64,000 bases of DNA from Undaria pinnatifida (lineage: Eukaryota; Sar; Phaeophyceae; Laminariales; Alariaceae). Within the stretch, counting starts at the first letter, position 1; each line of letters starts with the position of its first letter. The stretch lies in NCBI GenBank assembly GCA_012845835.1, contig JABAKD010000010.1, positions 12,361,973 to 12,425,972 of the forward strand. The letters are read 5' to 3'. Below, piece by piece: positions 36,188 to 48,400 of the stretch. The translations under genes and the position numbers were made by a program. The notes below the pieces were generated by a model. That model had not been told where the DNA came from. It saw nothing but the letters and a program-made list of their open reading frames with translations, and ran no database searches.

Positions 36188-37729
36188 TTTCAATATGCGC
36201 GCGATCAAACTAAACTACAAACCCTTAAAGGGGACGAATCTGACGGTAGTAGCAAGAAGACACCCCTTTACATCGCCCGCCTGGTAATGTTTTTTATTCT
36301 AGAAGGTTTGATGTTACATGTAGTATGCAACTCAGTTTTTAGGTGTTGTAGTAAACAACGTGTTTTAAAGCTTCATTATTTGTTATTGTACATGGATCGA
36401 CAGACAGAGTATTTCAATCGATAGGTACAATCATGTAGGTACCATCATTTTCTGACATCGCTAATTATAAGAAAGAGATACATACAGCCAAATACAACAA
36501 CAGGCGATGTGATGTGGTCATGCAATGTCACCGCCATTGAGAACGAAAGGTACTTGTATAGACTATATACTTGAGAAAAACAAACACACAGCAGCCGCGA
36601 GATCTAGAGTTTTTTTTTTGTCGAAATAATCTTCATAATATATATACGAAGTAAGCTGTGTATTTTACTCGATATGCATGATCTATGAATAGCACATCTT
36701 GTGATTTCCCGCAATTTTTTTCCCGCGGGGCAAAACCATCGTGACAACTGCCGTAAAAAAAGAAAAGCATATCACCAGCATGAGTGTCATACACGACTAC
36801 CCCCCCCCCCCCGCCCGCCCCCCGGATAGTCCAGTTGTCAGCACCAGGCAGTCAGGTAAAGAAGGCAGTTCGTCACAAAAACGGGATATCGCGGAGATTG
36901 GAGTCGTCAGTGTATCGCATACGTTTGTTTGTTGGCTGGTTGTTGCATGTTTGTTGAGCCTTGAGCTGGTCATTGCCTTTCCCTATGTACATGCCGAAAA
37001 CCTGCATAGAAGCCAACAGCTTAGAGGTTTCGCTCATAAGAGAACCCCAATGAAGTGAGGAATTATTCATGCGACAAGTACAGGGTACTGTATTATTGTT
37101 ATTAATTGTTTTCATTCCGACTGATCGCGAGCGTAACATCGTTGTCTAAGGTGGTAAGACTAGACTATATAATAACTAACTGGCGGTTACGAAAACGAAA
37201 AAAAAGGTTTTCCAATACCGATCGATTGCTTGCCACTGACTGGCTGCTCGTTTGACCCGCTTAATACCACGAGATTTTCGTTGTGAAGACAGGGGATGGG
37301 GATGGGGAGCGAGAGGAGGTGCGATCATGCCAAACATCATGTAGATGCCATCATCGCGTTTGTTTTATGTACATACAGTACTAATACCGATGCGTACTGC
37401 AGGTATTATGGTATATGTATGGTGTATGGCGTGCATGCTACAGATGATGACAAATACTTGTAAATAATATGTGAGCACTCAGTATAAACTACACGAAGTA
37501 ACTGCTGCTACGACAAGAAGGCACACACACGACAGCAGCAGCAGCAGCAGCAAACAAAGCAGCGACACAAGACAAGACATCAACAAGGAGACCTGGTCGC
37601 TGACAGAACCATCATTATTATCATCACAATAATAATCGTCTCGCCATAATCGCCATCATCATCACCAATCCATACCATCAAACATCGCCATCAGAAATAA
37701 CGACCGAACGCCGTTTGTATAGTCTAATA
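36187..37729. other. Spacer, no gene recognised
   Basis: AT-richer than its surroundings, with short microsatellites (CAG near 37,540) and no supported coding sequence. A 105-codon plus-strand frame at 36,741-37,058 has no recognisable domain. Confidence 0.5.
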
Positions 37730-38021
37730 CGGTCGCCCCGGTGGCGTATCACGTTATCCTCGAGCCTGGTATAGGTCAGTTTCGTGAGTTCGAATCCCCC
37801 CGAGTGCATACTCGTAAAAATTTGTTGGGACTTTTTCTTGCGCACAAACTGCCTTGCGGAAAACGCGAGGAGAGCGTGAGTTAGGAACACTCGATGAAAA
37901 ATCGACGAGCAGTGGGATTGTTGAACCCTATGCGCGATAAAAATGGAAGGCAAGAACCGGGGGGAAGAAAGGACGACACCTGTGACCACGGCTTGTCCAG
38001 AAGCTGGAAAGTAGAAGTGTG
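37730..38021 (+). mobile_element. tRNA-derived SINE, copy 2
   Basis: A 292-bp copy of the element at 32,121-32,409 in the same orientation, with the same head (A box GGTGGCGTATCACG, B box AGTTCGAATCC) and body. The two differ by scattered substitutions and small indels, so both insertions are fairly young. Confidence 0.75.
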
Positions 38022-39030
38022 CGAAAAAGAAGAAAAAAAATTCAAGCTACCGATTGCATTTAATTATGTACCAGGTACGTCCATCTATATTTATACCCGT
38101 CATTTCCTGTGAAAGCAAACAAAACGACAGCCCGCGAAAAAGAAGAGCTACTCGTAAGAACATTCAGCAACACAAGATGTATCGTAATGCTAATAAACGA
38201 CTATGAAAATAGCAGGAAAAAAAGAGACAAAAAAAGTTTATATCTTTTTTTGGTTATATACCGATTAAAACATTACCACCCACAGCACGGCCGCCCGTCC
38301 GCGTCATCATTCAAGAAGCCAAAAAAACGCAACACAAAAATGGACGAAAACAACGACGACGATGGTGTCGAAAAAAAAAAAACACGGAAAATAGCACAAA
38401 AAATGAACAGGCATAAAAAAAGAAAAATACATGAAAAAAAACAAGAAAAGACAAGAATAAAAGACAAAAAAAAAATACACTACTACGTGTACAGTGTTGT
38501 TACTTGGCGTACCAAAACGAAAAACAACAGTGGATGGCCTGTCTGTCTGTATACAACAACGCACACGTCATGCCCAATAGACACCGCCATCATCATCTGC
38601 GCGCCGAACCGAACCGAACCGAACCGCACCGCATGCACCGCAATGCTGAGCTAAAGAGTATTTAAAAAGAAAGAACGTGTACCTTCTCGTAGTAGCCAGA
38701 CAAAAGTATGTACGTTACGATAACCTTTCCCACGCAAAAAAAAAAGCAAGTCATCATTATCACCAAATAACCTCCGACCCCTCCCCCCCCTCCCCCTCCT
38801 CCCCCCTTGACAACAACTTGTGCACATGCCATACACATACATGCGCGCTTTTTAGGGGCTTGCACGACGCAGTCGTAGCGGTAAGTTTGCCTAACATCGC
38901 CTGGCGGAGGCGGAGGCGGAGGCGGAAAGCGCGGAAGAAAATAAAAATAAAAGACGCACGAAAAGCAGAAGACGCAACATGAAAAAAAGCGAGCAAGCGA
39001 GCAAAACGATGGATAGCCTCTCTATACCTT

Positions 39031-39061
<31 letters not shown>

Positions 39062-39519
39062 GCCCCTCCGCCCCCCAACCACTCGCTTCGGGCAAGCAGC
39101 CGGAATATTCAATCAACACTCGGGCTCACGGAAAAGACTGGCTTGGCTAGCTGGGCAAGCCGAATGTCAGCATCGCGTTTCTTTTTCAGCATCCTTATCT
39201 TCCCTCCCTCCCTCCCTTCCACCTCTCCATCTTCTTTCTTCCTCCTCTTTCCCCCCTCTCTTATGGAGACGTAGAAAAACAGGAACCAAGTCTCGCGTCA
39301 AGCTGACAGAAAACGCGAATGGCACACCACAGATCTCTGCTTGCCCTTCTCGCGTCATCTATTCTCCGTTTTCTTCTCTCTTGCGTCTCACATCCCTTTT
39401 CCCTTGGTCATGTCAGTGCTCCCCTCAAATCGAATGCCTCTCTTCACATGAAACCCGACCCAACCCAACCCCAAACAACCCGCTCGATTGGACCAAATCA
39501 ACGAAAAAAAATGCCAACC

Positions 39520-39612
<93 letters not shown>

Positions 39613-40570
39613 GAGCGAGCGAGCCTCTTTCTGGCTTTCCAGACGAAGCTGCCCACAGCAGCAATGGCGATTTAAGGAGCCACCGCAGTCAGCATCCCAT
39701 GAGATAATGAGGTACGATCCGATATAAAGCCGTACGACGTTTTCAAGTCTGCAGGGATCGATTGAGACACGGAAGTGCAACACCACGCAACCCCCGCAAC
39801 AGCCACAATAAAATAGCATGTTCTTCACCATAACTTCAAAAAATTTAGTGCTTCCAAGTTTGGCCGGGGCAGCGCACCATCATATTATCGCTTTTTTTAC
39901 CAACAAAAGAACAACAACATAAAAGAGAAGAGGAAAAAAGACGAAACGAATTGAAAAAAAAAAGACGTATAGCAAGACCAGTTCCACGGCAAAATACTCG
40001 ATCAAGGCTTAATGCACACCCACAAACACACACAAAAACCCTTGCGAGAAGCAAGAAATAAAAAAGGCCCGAAACGAGGCGAAGCGTGACGGAATGAAAA
40101 AACGAAAGCGCAACAAAACGCACGAAAAGTAAAACGAAGTGGAAGAAACAAAAAACCTCCACGACAAGAAACAGAAGATTCCGCGGCTGGTTGTTCGAAA
40201 AACAAGTAATCCTCAAAAGTCAAAATCAAACTGGTAAGGTAATCGTTAGAGATACCGGTACAAAACAACAGGTACTATAGGACGAAACGACAGGGCTATA
40301 TCGTAGTATACCTAACTTGCGCGACTGCCTCTTTCTGCCAGTCGCATTTTTGTGCACCTATTAATAATTTCTGAGAGCATTCTTGCTTGCCTTTCCAAGG
40401 ACACACAAATAACAGGCGTTTCCTTCCGTGTGCTCTTCGCAACAAGAGTCAACAATTTACGGTCGGTCCTGTCATCCCGTCCATCCCTTTCCTTTCCTTC
40501 AAAATTCGTCCGCCCCCCCCATCCGCCATGGCCAAGTCCGTGACAACCCATACACCCACCCAAGTCGCTC
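38022..40570. other. A-rich spacer with simple repeats
   Basis: Purine-rich AAAAGAA-type sequence, a C run at 39,036-39,061, an (AAGC)n array at 39,521-39,612 and CCTCCCTCC tracts. Open frames here are Lys-, Ala/Ser-, Leu/Cys- or Pro-rich consequences of the repeats. No gene supported. Confidence 0.55.
39521..39612 (+). repeat. (AAGC)23 microsatellite
   Basis: A perfect tetranucleotide array followed by a few GAGC units. It opens all plus frames as ASKQ repeats. Confidence 0.95.
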
Positions 40571-40574
40571 GCGT

Positions 40575-40725
40575 TTAGCGGAGCCAGGCCAAGTCAAGCC
40601 AAGCCAAAACGCGTCAAGCCAACCCACGCCGAGTCAAATAGGCCAAGCCAAGTCAAGTCAAGCCAAGTCACGTCAAGCCAAGCCAGGCCTGTAGCCAGGC
40701 CTGTCAAGCCAGGTCAAGCCCAAAG
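40575..40725 (+). repeat. Degenerate CAAGCCAAGT repeat
   Basis: AAGCC/AAGTC pentamers in tandem. A similar run is seen at 53,980-54,075. Confidence 0.7.
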
Positions 40726-40861
40726 TCCCTTTTTCTTCGCGCCTTCTTTCCCGGCGCCTTGACGCCCTCACAACCCCCCCCCCCCTCCCCCAAACCCCTA
40801 TTTGCCCCCCCTCACAAAACAAAACAAAACAACCCCCCCCCCCCCAGGGCGCGACGTGTCC

Positions 40862-41378
40862 CTACGACTCTACCGTCGAGGGAGAATCCCGCCGTTGAAT
40901 TTCCTTCTTCGGAGGAAGCGCCCGTTTTTCGGGCGATGCACTATGAGTCCGAACCGACGAGGATTTCCGCCCTTCCGCATCTCCATTCCCTCCCCCTCCC
41001 CCGCCAGCCGTCTTCCTCTTCGGGGATTTCTCTCCCCCCCCCCCCCCCCTGCTCCCGCCTCCATCCCGCCGGTTGTCCTGCGTGGCGGCGCGTTTCTCTT
41101 TGCGGCGATCACCATCACCATCACCACCACCGTCCTTATCTTCATCCATCGGAGTCACGCGGCCGCTGCCGCTGTCGCCCCCGCCCCTGCGCTTATCCGA
41201 GGAGGACGAATCCCCCTTGCTGTCCCTGTCCCCCCTTCTGTCAGCGTCTTTGACAGCTTTGGCTGGTTTCACGGATGCCGCCGATGACGATGACATTCCC
41301 CTCTTCCCCTCGTGCCCACCGCCACCGCCGGCAGACCCCCGGCCGGTTGGTGACGCCCTGCCGTCTCTGTCCCTCTCC
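40862..41378 (-). CDS. Candidate disordered basic/acidic exon downstream of TUP1
   Basis: A minus-strand frame open to a TAG at 40,862-40,864, with a plausible acceptor (GATCGGCAG) at 41,379. It is rich in Arg, Asp, Ser, Lys and Gly (RERDRDGRASP, VKDADRRGDRDSKGDSSSS, VTPMDEDKDGG, EKSPKRK). The composition looks more like a real disordered nuclear-protein tail than chance. It could be a 3'-terminal exon of a longer TUP1 isoform or part of another gene. Its entry phase does not match the candidate exon at 42,262-42,376, so it is not joined here. Confidence 0.3.
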
Positions 41379-42029
41379 CTGCCGATCGAGCGATTAAGCG
41401 AGCGAAGAGGTACAGTGTTAGATGCACGAGCGTCGGGGACAGGAGCGATCGACCAGCAAGACGCGTACGTACCAGTATGGGGTGGGGGTGGGGGGAACGG
41501 GTAGGGGTTGACTTCCGACAAAAGTAGCTTTTCGGTTGGTGGCGGCGAGTTTATCCTCCAAGGCTGTTTGCGCTTTGATCGCTCCCCTCCACCCTCCACC
41601 ATTCATCTCTTCCCCCTCCCAAGGCAAGGCAAGGCAGCTCAGCTCAAGTTGTCTCTTGGGAACAGTCCTCTTTTCATTTCCGCTCCTCCCGTTGCGCTCG
41701 CACTACTGTTGGGAGCAAGCGCCGCTACCCCCCCCCCCCCTCCCTGCCCGCTCAAATAGTGGCGCACCTCACCGCAGAATAGTTTAGTCAACCAACCAAG
41801 GTTCACAAAGCACATGCCTCTTTTTTTGTCGTCCTTTATCCGCCGCACCCCCTCCCGTCGTCATGACCGGGCCCGACCAAACGACGAAAAACACAGATGG
41901 GAGACTGGAAACATGAACAAAACCTCGAAAAAATGACATGAAAAAAAAAAACAGCCTGATCAAACTAGGCGTACAGAGACCCCTTCCCCCCGGCGCAAGC
42001 GAAAACCAAACTAAACTAACCTCCTTCCT

Positions 42030-42260
42030 TCCCCGGCAGACGAACCCCCCCCCCCCGCCGCCGCCCCATTGTTGGCTCCTTCTCTCCCGCCTCCACCCCC
42101 CCCCCCCCCCTTTCGCGTCTCTCCCCCCCCCAGCCTCCTTGTTGCTCTTGCCTTCCCTCCCTCCCCCCCCCCCTGCCCCGCCCCCCCCTCCCCTCCCTCC
42201 CCCCGCCCCCATCCCCCCCCCCCCTCCCTCCCCCCGCCCCTGCCGCCGCCCCGCCCCCTA
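42030..42260 (-). other. C-run-rich (G-rich on minus) low-complexity tract
   Basis: Repeated runs of 8-10 C. Gly/Arg- or Pro-rich open frames on both strands are compositional. Confidence 0.7.
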
Positions 42261-42261
42261 C

Positions 42262-42376
42262 GCCCGCCGCCGGATCTCTCGTGGAAAGCTCCTCGTCGGT
42301 GTCCATGGCCGACCTCGACCTGGAGGTAGACCGCGACCTTGACCGCGAGCTTGACCGTGACCTTCGTCTCTCGTCG
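42262..42376 (-). CDS. Candidate RS-rich exon next to the TUP1 last WD exon
   Basis: Bounded by a CCGCCAG acceptor and a GGGC|GTAGGG donor. It encodes DERRRSRSSSRSRSRSTSRS, then AMDTDEELSTRD. It would join in phase to the last WD exon if that used a weak GG|GTGGAA donor at 42,467 (91-bp intron), bypassing the stop at 42,452. This is an alternative 3' end, not the preferred model. Confidence 0.3.
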
Positions 42377-42451
42377 CTGGCGGTTGTCGGAGACCCGCCA
42401 CCACCACCACCGCCACCACCACCGCCCAACCCGTGGGGGGGGCTGCTGTTG

Positions 42452-45400
42452 CTACCGCCGCTTCCACCCAGCGGCGTTACCATTACCGCTACCGCCGCTC
42501 CTGCCGCCGCCGCCATTGCTGCCGTCGGCGTCGCCTGGGAGTATGTCGGAGTACTTCCAGACGCAGACGAGGTTGTCCCCGCTTCCCGTGGCGAACATGC
42601 CGCGGGTCGGAGAAACCGAAACCCCGATGACGGAGTTCTTGAAGCCGGTGACCGTCGCGACCTGGGTGTGTTCCGTGGTTTTGCGCGTGGATGCATGAGA
42701 GAATAAGTGATTAACGCGACGACATAGGGCTATACCCAACCACATGTGCTGAGGCTCGTCCTTGCACGAGCCTCATAACCCAGCTACCCGACGACGACGC
42801 CAACACTGCCCTTCATCCGGTGAACACCCATGGTCTATGTGTATACATACGTATACTTGTCATTTTTGCCTCTGTTTTCAGAATATGTCTTTTCGTACGC
42901 ACACTTTATATCCGAAACGCCAAAGGGGGTGGACCACAAGTCGGATCTTGTGGTCATTGTCGTCGAGGTTTGGGCGCGATCTGTGCAGTGTGTTCCGCGT
43001 GGCAAAAGTTGTCAGTCGGGCTGGGCACTGGCTCAGCATGTACTGGCAGTAGTAATCTACTGCCAGTATTGATCTACTGATTGGCCCGGTCAGCATATTC
43101 GCCAGTAGTTTATATTTGACGTATGTCCAATAAACACGCCATGTTATAGTACGGAAACCCACCCAATGCTGGCGAATGAGTTACAGTACTTCTCCGAGCT
43201 CTTACTCCCCTCTCTCCCTCTCTGGGTGTCGTTATCCTTTTTTTATAGACTTTCGTGTATTTTTGTTGTTGATGCAGATATCTGGTACCAGGTATATGAT
43301 ACAGAATTGCGGTCTATCATTTAGCTGCTCGTCTATACTGCTATGTACCATGGTAGTCCTTTTGTTTTCTTCACTTCCGGTTACATGTACGAATAGCGTT
43401 CTTTCGTTGTTTCTTTTGTTTTCTTACCTGTTTCCGTATTTTTTTGGGCTGTGCTTTCCTGTATTTTGTTTGCTGGTGAGAGCCTACTACCCTGTGCCCC
43501 AAGGGTAGGAGCGGCGGAATGAATGTAAATATTAAATATTAAATACGGTACGTCAGCGATTTATAATGCACTTGCGCGAACACCAACACCACGAAGAACG
43601 TCACATCATCGCCACAATGTACTTTTCTTGGATCTTTCTTGATTTTTTCTGCAGTGTACATGACCGCAACCACCCCCGGCCAGTACAGTTTTAAGCCCCG
43701 ATTGTGATGGGAAACGAAGCGAAAAAGCGTATTTTGGGGGCTTCTGGCGGCGCCTCCAGCGGCCCCCCTTCACGAGCCGGGGGGTGCTTTTAGCCCTTCG
43801 CTCGGTGTTACTCGCTTCGCTCGGTGTTACTCGCTTCGCTCGGTGTTACTCGCTTCGCTCGGTGTTACTCGCTTCGCTCGGTGTTACTCGCTTCGCTCGG
43901 TGTTACTCGCTTCGCTCGGTGTTACTCGCTTCGCTCGGTGTTACTCGCTTCGCTCGGTGTTACTCGCTTCGCTCGGTGTTACTCGCTTCGCTCGGTGTTA
44001 CTCGCTTCGCTCGGTGTTACTCGCTTCGCTCGGTGTTACTCGCTTCGCTCGGTGTTACTCGCTTCGCTCGGTGTTACTCGCTTCGCTCGGTGTTACTCGC
44101 TTCGCTCGGTGTTACTCGCTTCGCTCGGTGTTACTCGCTTCGCTCGGTGTTACTCGCTTCGCTCGGTGTTACTCGCTTCGCTCGGCGTTACTCGCTTCGC
44201 TCGGCCAGTTTACTGCTGCAATCCGATTGATTTTTACCACAGTATAATCGATACTGACTCAGTCAGTCAGTCAGTGCCCAGCCCTAGTTTTCAGTTTTGT
44301 TACCGCGGGCACTTTCAAGACAAACCCCCGGGCTTGGGAGGCCTTATTTTACGCTCCCAAGTACGTACCAGGTATCATATGTATACGTCAAACAATACTG
44401 AAAAAACAAAAAAGACCTTCATTCCAACGAAAATGGCTACTTCCCTAGCTGAGGAGCCCCGGCACAAACTAAAGTCTCGGACACAAAGTGCTACTTCCAA
44501 GTATACACGTAACCCTACCGTAGCACGCCTTCCCCCTCCCAAGACATTCGAAACCCCCAATTATCAGGGTACTTCACGGGTCGAGTGGGTCTCACTTCTC
44601 GCGGGTCGGGAAGGGCCGGGTCACCCACCCGAACCGCGAGATTTGAAAACCTGTTGACCCAACCCGAGCCGACCCATGAGATTTCGAGCACCTCCCGAAC
44701 CGACCACCTCTCGACCAGCGACATTTTGAAAAACCCCTGACCCGCGAAAAACCCTTCAATTTACAACCTAAAACCCACCCGCTTCATGAGTTTGGCGTCC
44801 CAGATGGTGACCGACCGATCCTTGGAGCCCGAGATGATGTACTTGCCGTCCTGAGAGAAGCAGACCGACAGAACGTAGTCCGTGTGCCCCCCTGGTAACG
44901 TCTGTGCCTGCGGGGACAGCCGCCCTTCCGACCCGGGTCCCAGGTCCCACACCTGACGGAGGAGGGGGAGCAGTTGCAGTGAAAAGAAGCGTTTGGGGAG
45001 TTGCGGTGAACAGAGGGGATAGGGGATGTTGGGGGACGACGATGGCGAGGGGGGCAGGGGGTAGTGGGGGTAGAGGGGATAACGGGTTGATAGGGTCTGT
45101 GCCTGAGGGAACAGGAACAGCCGCCCTTTCGACCCGTGCCCTCGGTTCCCCAACTTGGCGAAGGGGGACGAGAGGAGGAGGAGTTGCAGTGAACACAGGG
45201 GATAGGGCATGCTTGGCGGGGGGGGGGGGGGGGGGGGGGATAAAATATTGTGGGCTTGCGAGATGGCGGGGATAGGAGTTTAAGAGATAGCGAGGGTAGG
45301 GCAGAAAATACTACGCCCACTCGCGACGAGTCATTGTCCGCAGAAATGACACCACGTTCACATTAAATTTGTTACCACTCTTAACGCAGTATTGCTCACT

Positions 45401-48400
45401 TTGATCGTCTTGTCCAGGCCTCCCGACACCAGCCTGTTCCCGTCTTGGGAGAAGGTCACGGCGTAGACTGACTCCGTGTGGCCGTCCAGGCGGTGCAGCA
45501 GCTTTTGCGTCTTCGTCGACCACACGTGCACCACCCGGTCTATAGACGCCGCCGCCACCATCTTCGTGTCCTGTCGCACAAGGTGGATTTGGGGTTTCGG
45601 GTGTTTCGGTTTTTGTGTTGGGTTCTGGTGATGGGCGTATCAACTGTTATCCTCTGGTTTGGATTTTCATTTCGGCGAACGTGCTACCTGGTACCGGTAT
45701 TTTTCAGGGCTTTCACGGGTCGTGACCCGACCCGCAGATCATCCCAGGAGGCTATCAAAACCTCGCGGGTCCATTGGGGTCGGTCAGGAGGTGTTTGGAA
45801 TCTCACGGGACGGGTCGGGTCGGGTCGGGTCGGGTCGGGCCATAAGGTCTTTCAAACCTCGCGTGTCGGGACGGGTCACCCTGACTCGACCTGACCCGTG
45901 AAAAGCCCTGGTATATTTCATGCTACTGATCCCAGCTGTGCGAGTAAATACAGTAGCATATGGTGTATCACAACGTCAACAGGGTCGCGACAAGAACGGT
46001 AATGGCTAGCCCAACTCTTTTCGTTCCGCATTGGAGAGGGGGGGACACCTACCCGGACATATAAGATAATTGGTGTAGCAGTAAAGGGTGGAAAAGGACT
46101 GGAAAACAAAAATCAGTGAAGTAAATGGTAAAAGCTTGATACAACGTCAAATCAGACCTCCATTGAGCTACCGTTACCCCCCCCTCCCCCCCCCGGCGTC
46201 GTCGTCATCGCCAACTCGGGAACCAACAACGTTCAACACATGGATATGGCACCTGTACGTACACAAATTATAGGGGCTATAATCTAAACTCTAAAATGGT
46301 CTGTGCCTGCTCTTCTCCAATCGAGTATTGATTTCGTGTCTTTTCAGCTTTCGTTCGTTCGTTCTCCTACAAGGGTAGTCTATAGCTTTTCGTGTTAGTC
46401 ATGGTATTGATCGTATTCCATTCCAGGAAGGTCGAGTCAATAGTGCAGGCGACGATTTAGTGCGTATGGGACCGAAAGCAACAGCATCAACACCAGCAAC
46501 AAAACCATCTACAACAACTACACCAACAGCAATAAACAGATACCAAAACACCGGCAACAAAAACCACCAACAACACTAACCACACACCTAGCAACAAAAT
46601 AACTGATGTCATCGCCTTCCTCTCCGTCACTCAACATCAAGACCAACAGCAACACCAACACGCAATATCACAAATACCAACACCAATAAACACCGAAAAC
46701 GACAACACCACCACCAACGTCAATACCAACAACAACAATGCCACCACCAACAACGAACACGAGTCTACACATGTGAATCACCCTCGCCCGGTAGAGCACG
46801 ACCGAAGCTATTCACCAACACCACCGCAAGGCGCCGGCACCAACTACACCACCGCAAGGCACCGGCACCAACTACACCACCGCAGGGCGCCGGCACCAAC
46901 TACACCACCAACTCAACACCAACACCAACAATACCACACCTGCGCCTGCTTGAGCAGGAATCAATAAATTTCGACACCAACACCAGTAACATCACCGACT
47001 CTACCACCAACAAACAGCATCTACACCAACACCGACAATATCGTCAGCACTGCCACTGCCATCAACAAACATGAGCATTAACACTGCCACCTACAACAAC
47101 ACCAACACCAACAAACGCAGCCGCCATTAACACCAACGACACCAATTACACTCACACCAAAACCAAAAACATGTTTATTCACTTGTACAAATCCTCTCGC
47201 CGGCTTGACGACAGCAACTCAACAACCCCACCAACCCGACACAACCACCAACACCGACAGCACCGCGCCATTCACACTACCACACTCGACTTCGAAGCCA
47301 CCCAACATCAATATCAGCATCGCCATCACTAACACCAACAACGACAACAACACCAACATACCCACTAACAAACACCGACGAACAGCATCAACTACCACCA
47401 TCACTGGCCTGCCTGAGCACGACCGCAGCATCAACAAGGCCAACGACAAAACCACGCCAAACACCAATAACACCAACATCACCAACAACATCAACTAACA
47501 ACAGCAACATCACCACCCATCCCACCATGAACAACAATCAACAAACACCAAAATCAACACAAAAAACACTACCATCATCACTCGCCCGCGTGAGCACGAC
47601 CGACGTCTCAAAGCAACAAACAACGCCACCATCAACACCGCCACAACTGACACCGACACCACCACTATCATACCGACACCGACAACACCACCAACACTCG
47701 CCGGCTTGAGAATTACCTAAGTTTCAATACCAAGGCTAATAAGATCACCAAACATGACCACCACCAACACTAAAACTACCACCAACATCACAACCACCGG
47801 CATCACCACCACCAAACGCCAACACAACAATACCGTCACCAACAACACCACCACTCGCCTGCTTGAGCACGACAGATGTCACTCCGTCCTGCGGCCCCCC
47901 AACATCTCCAAGCGAGGCCGTGCAGGCCCCCGTGACCGAGTCCCACAGCCGTATGCGCCCATCTCCACTCCCCGAAGCTATCATCGTCGATACCCAATCT
48001 AACGAGTACACTTCGCTCTGAAAGTGGTAGTGGCAGCAGGGTGTGTCCAGAAAGTTCAGACAGAGAGGATAGGAGAGAGGAGGAGATAGAAGAGGGAAAT
48101 AGAGAGGGGGAGAGATGGGTAGAGGGGGGGGGGGGAGAGGGATAGACATAAAAGAAAGACGGAGGGGGTTAAGGAGGATGACGAAGGCATACAATTCATA
48201 CTTCCATCCGCAAATAATATAAAAAGAATCAAAACCTTGGACGAACACTACCTTTTGTATCATCCCCGTGTCCCCCGCAGATCGACAACCGTAAGCGCCG
48301 CCCTAGCCACACCTGGACACAACCCCCTTCTCCACATTTCCCCTCGCCCCACCAATTAGCCACCCTCTCAGGAGCGGCCACACCAGAAAACAAAATAATT

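Noticed and set aside
38109-38654. 181-codon Lys-rich plus-strand frame
   Set aside because: It lies in an A-rich low-complexity spacer and has no domain or splice support.
43797-44204. CRISPR array
   Set aside because: Units are strictly head to tail with no unique spacers, and the context is a eukaryotic intron.
43784-44657. Long plus-strand open frames (up to 277 codons) over the 19-bp array
   Set aside because: The unit has no stop codon in any frame, so all three frames stay open. The encoded Leu/Arg/Ser repeat is an artefact.
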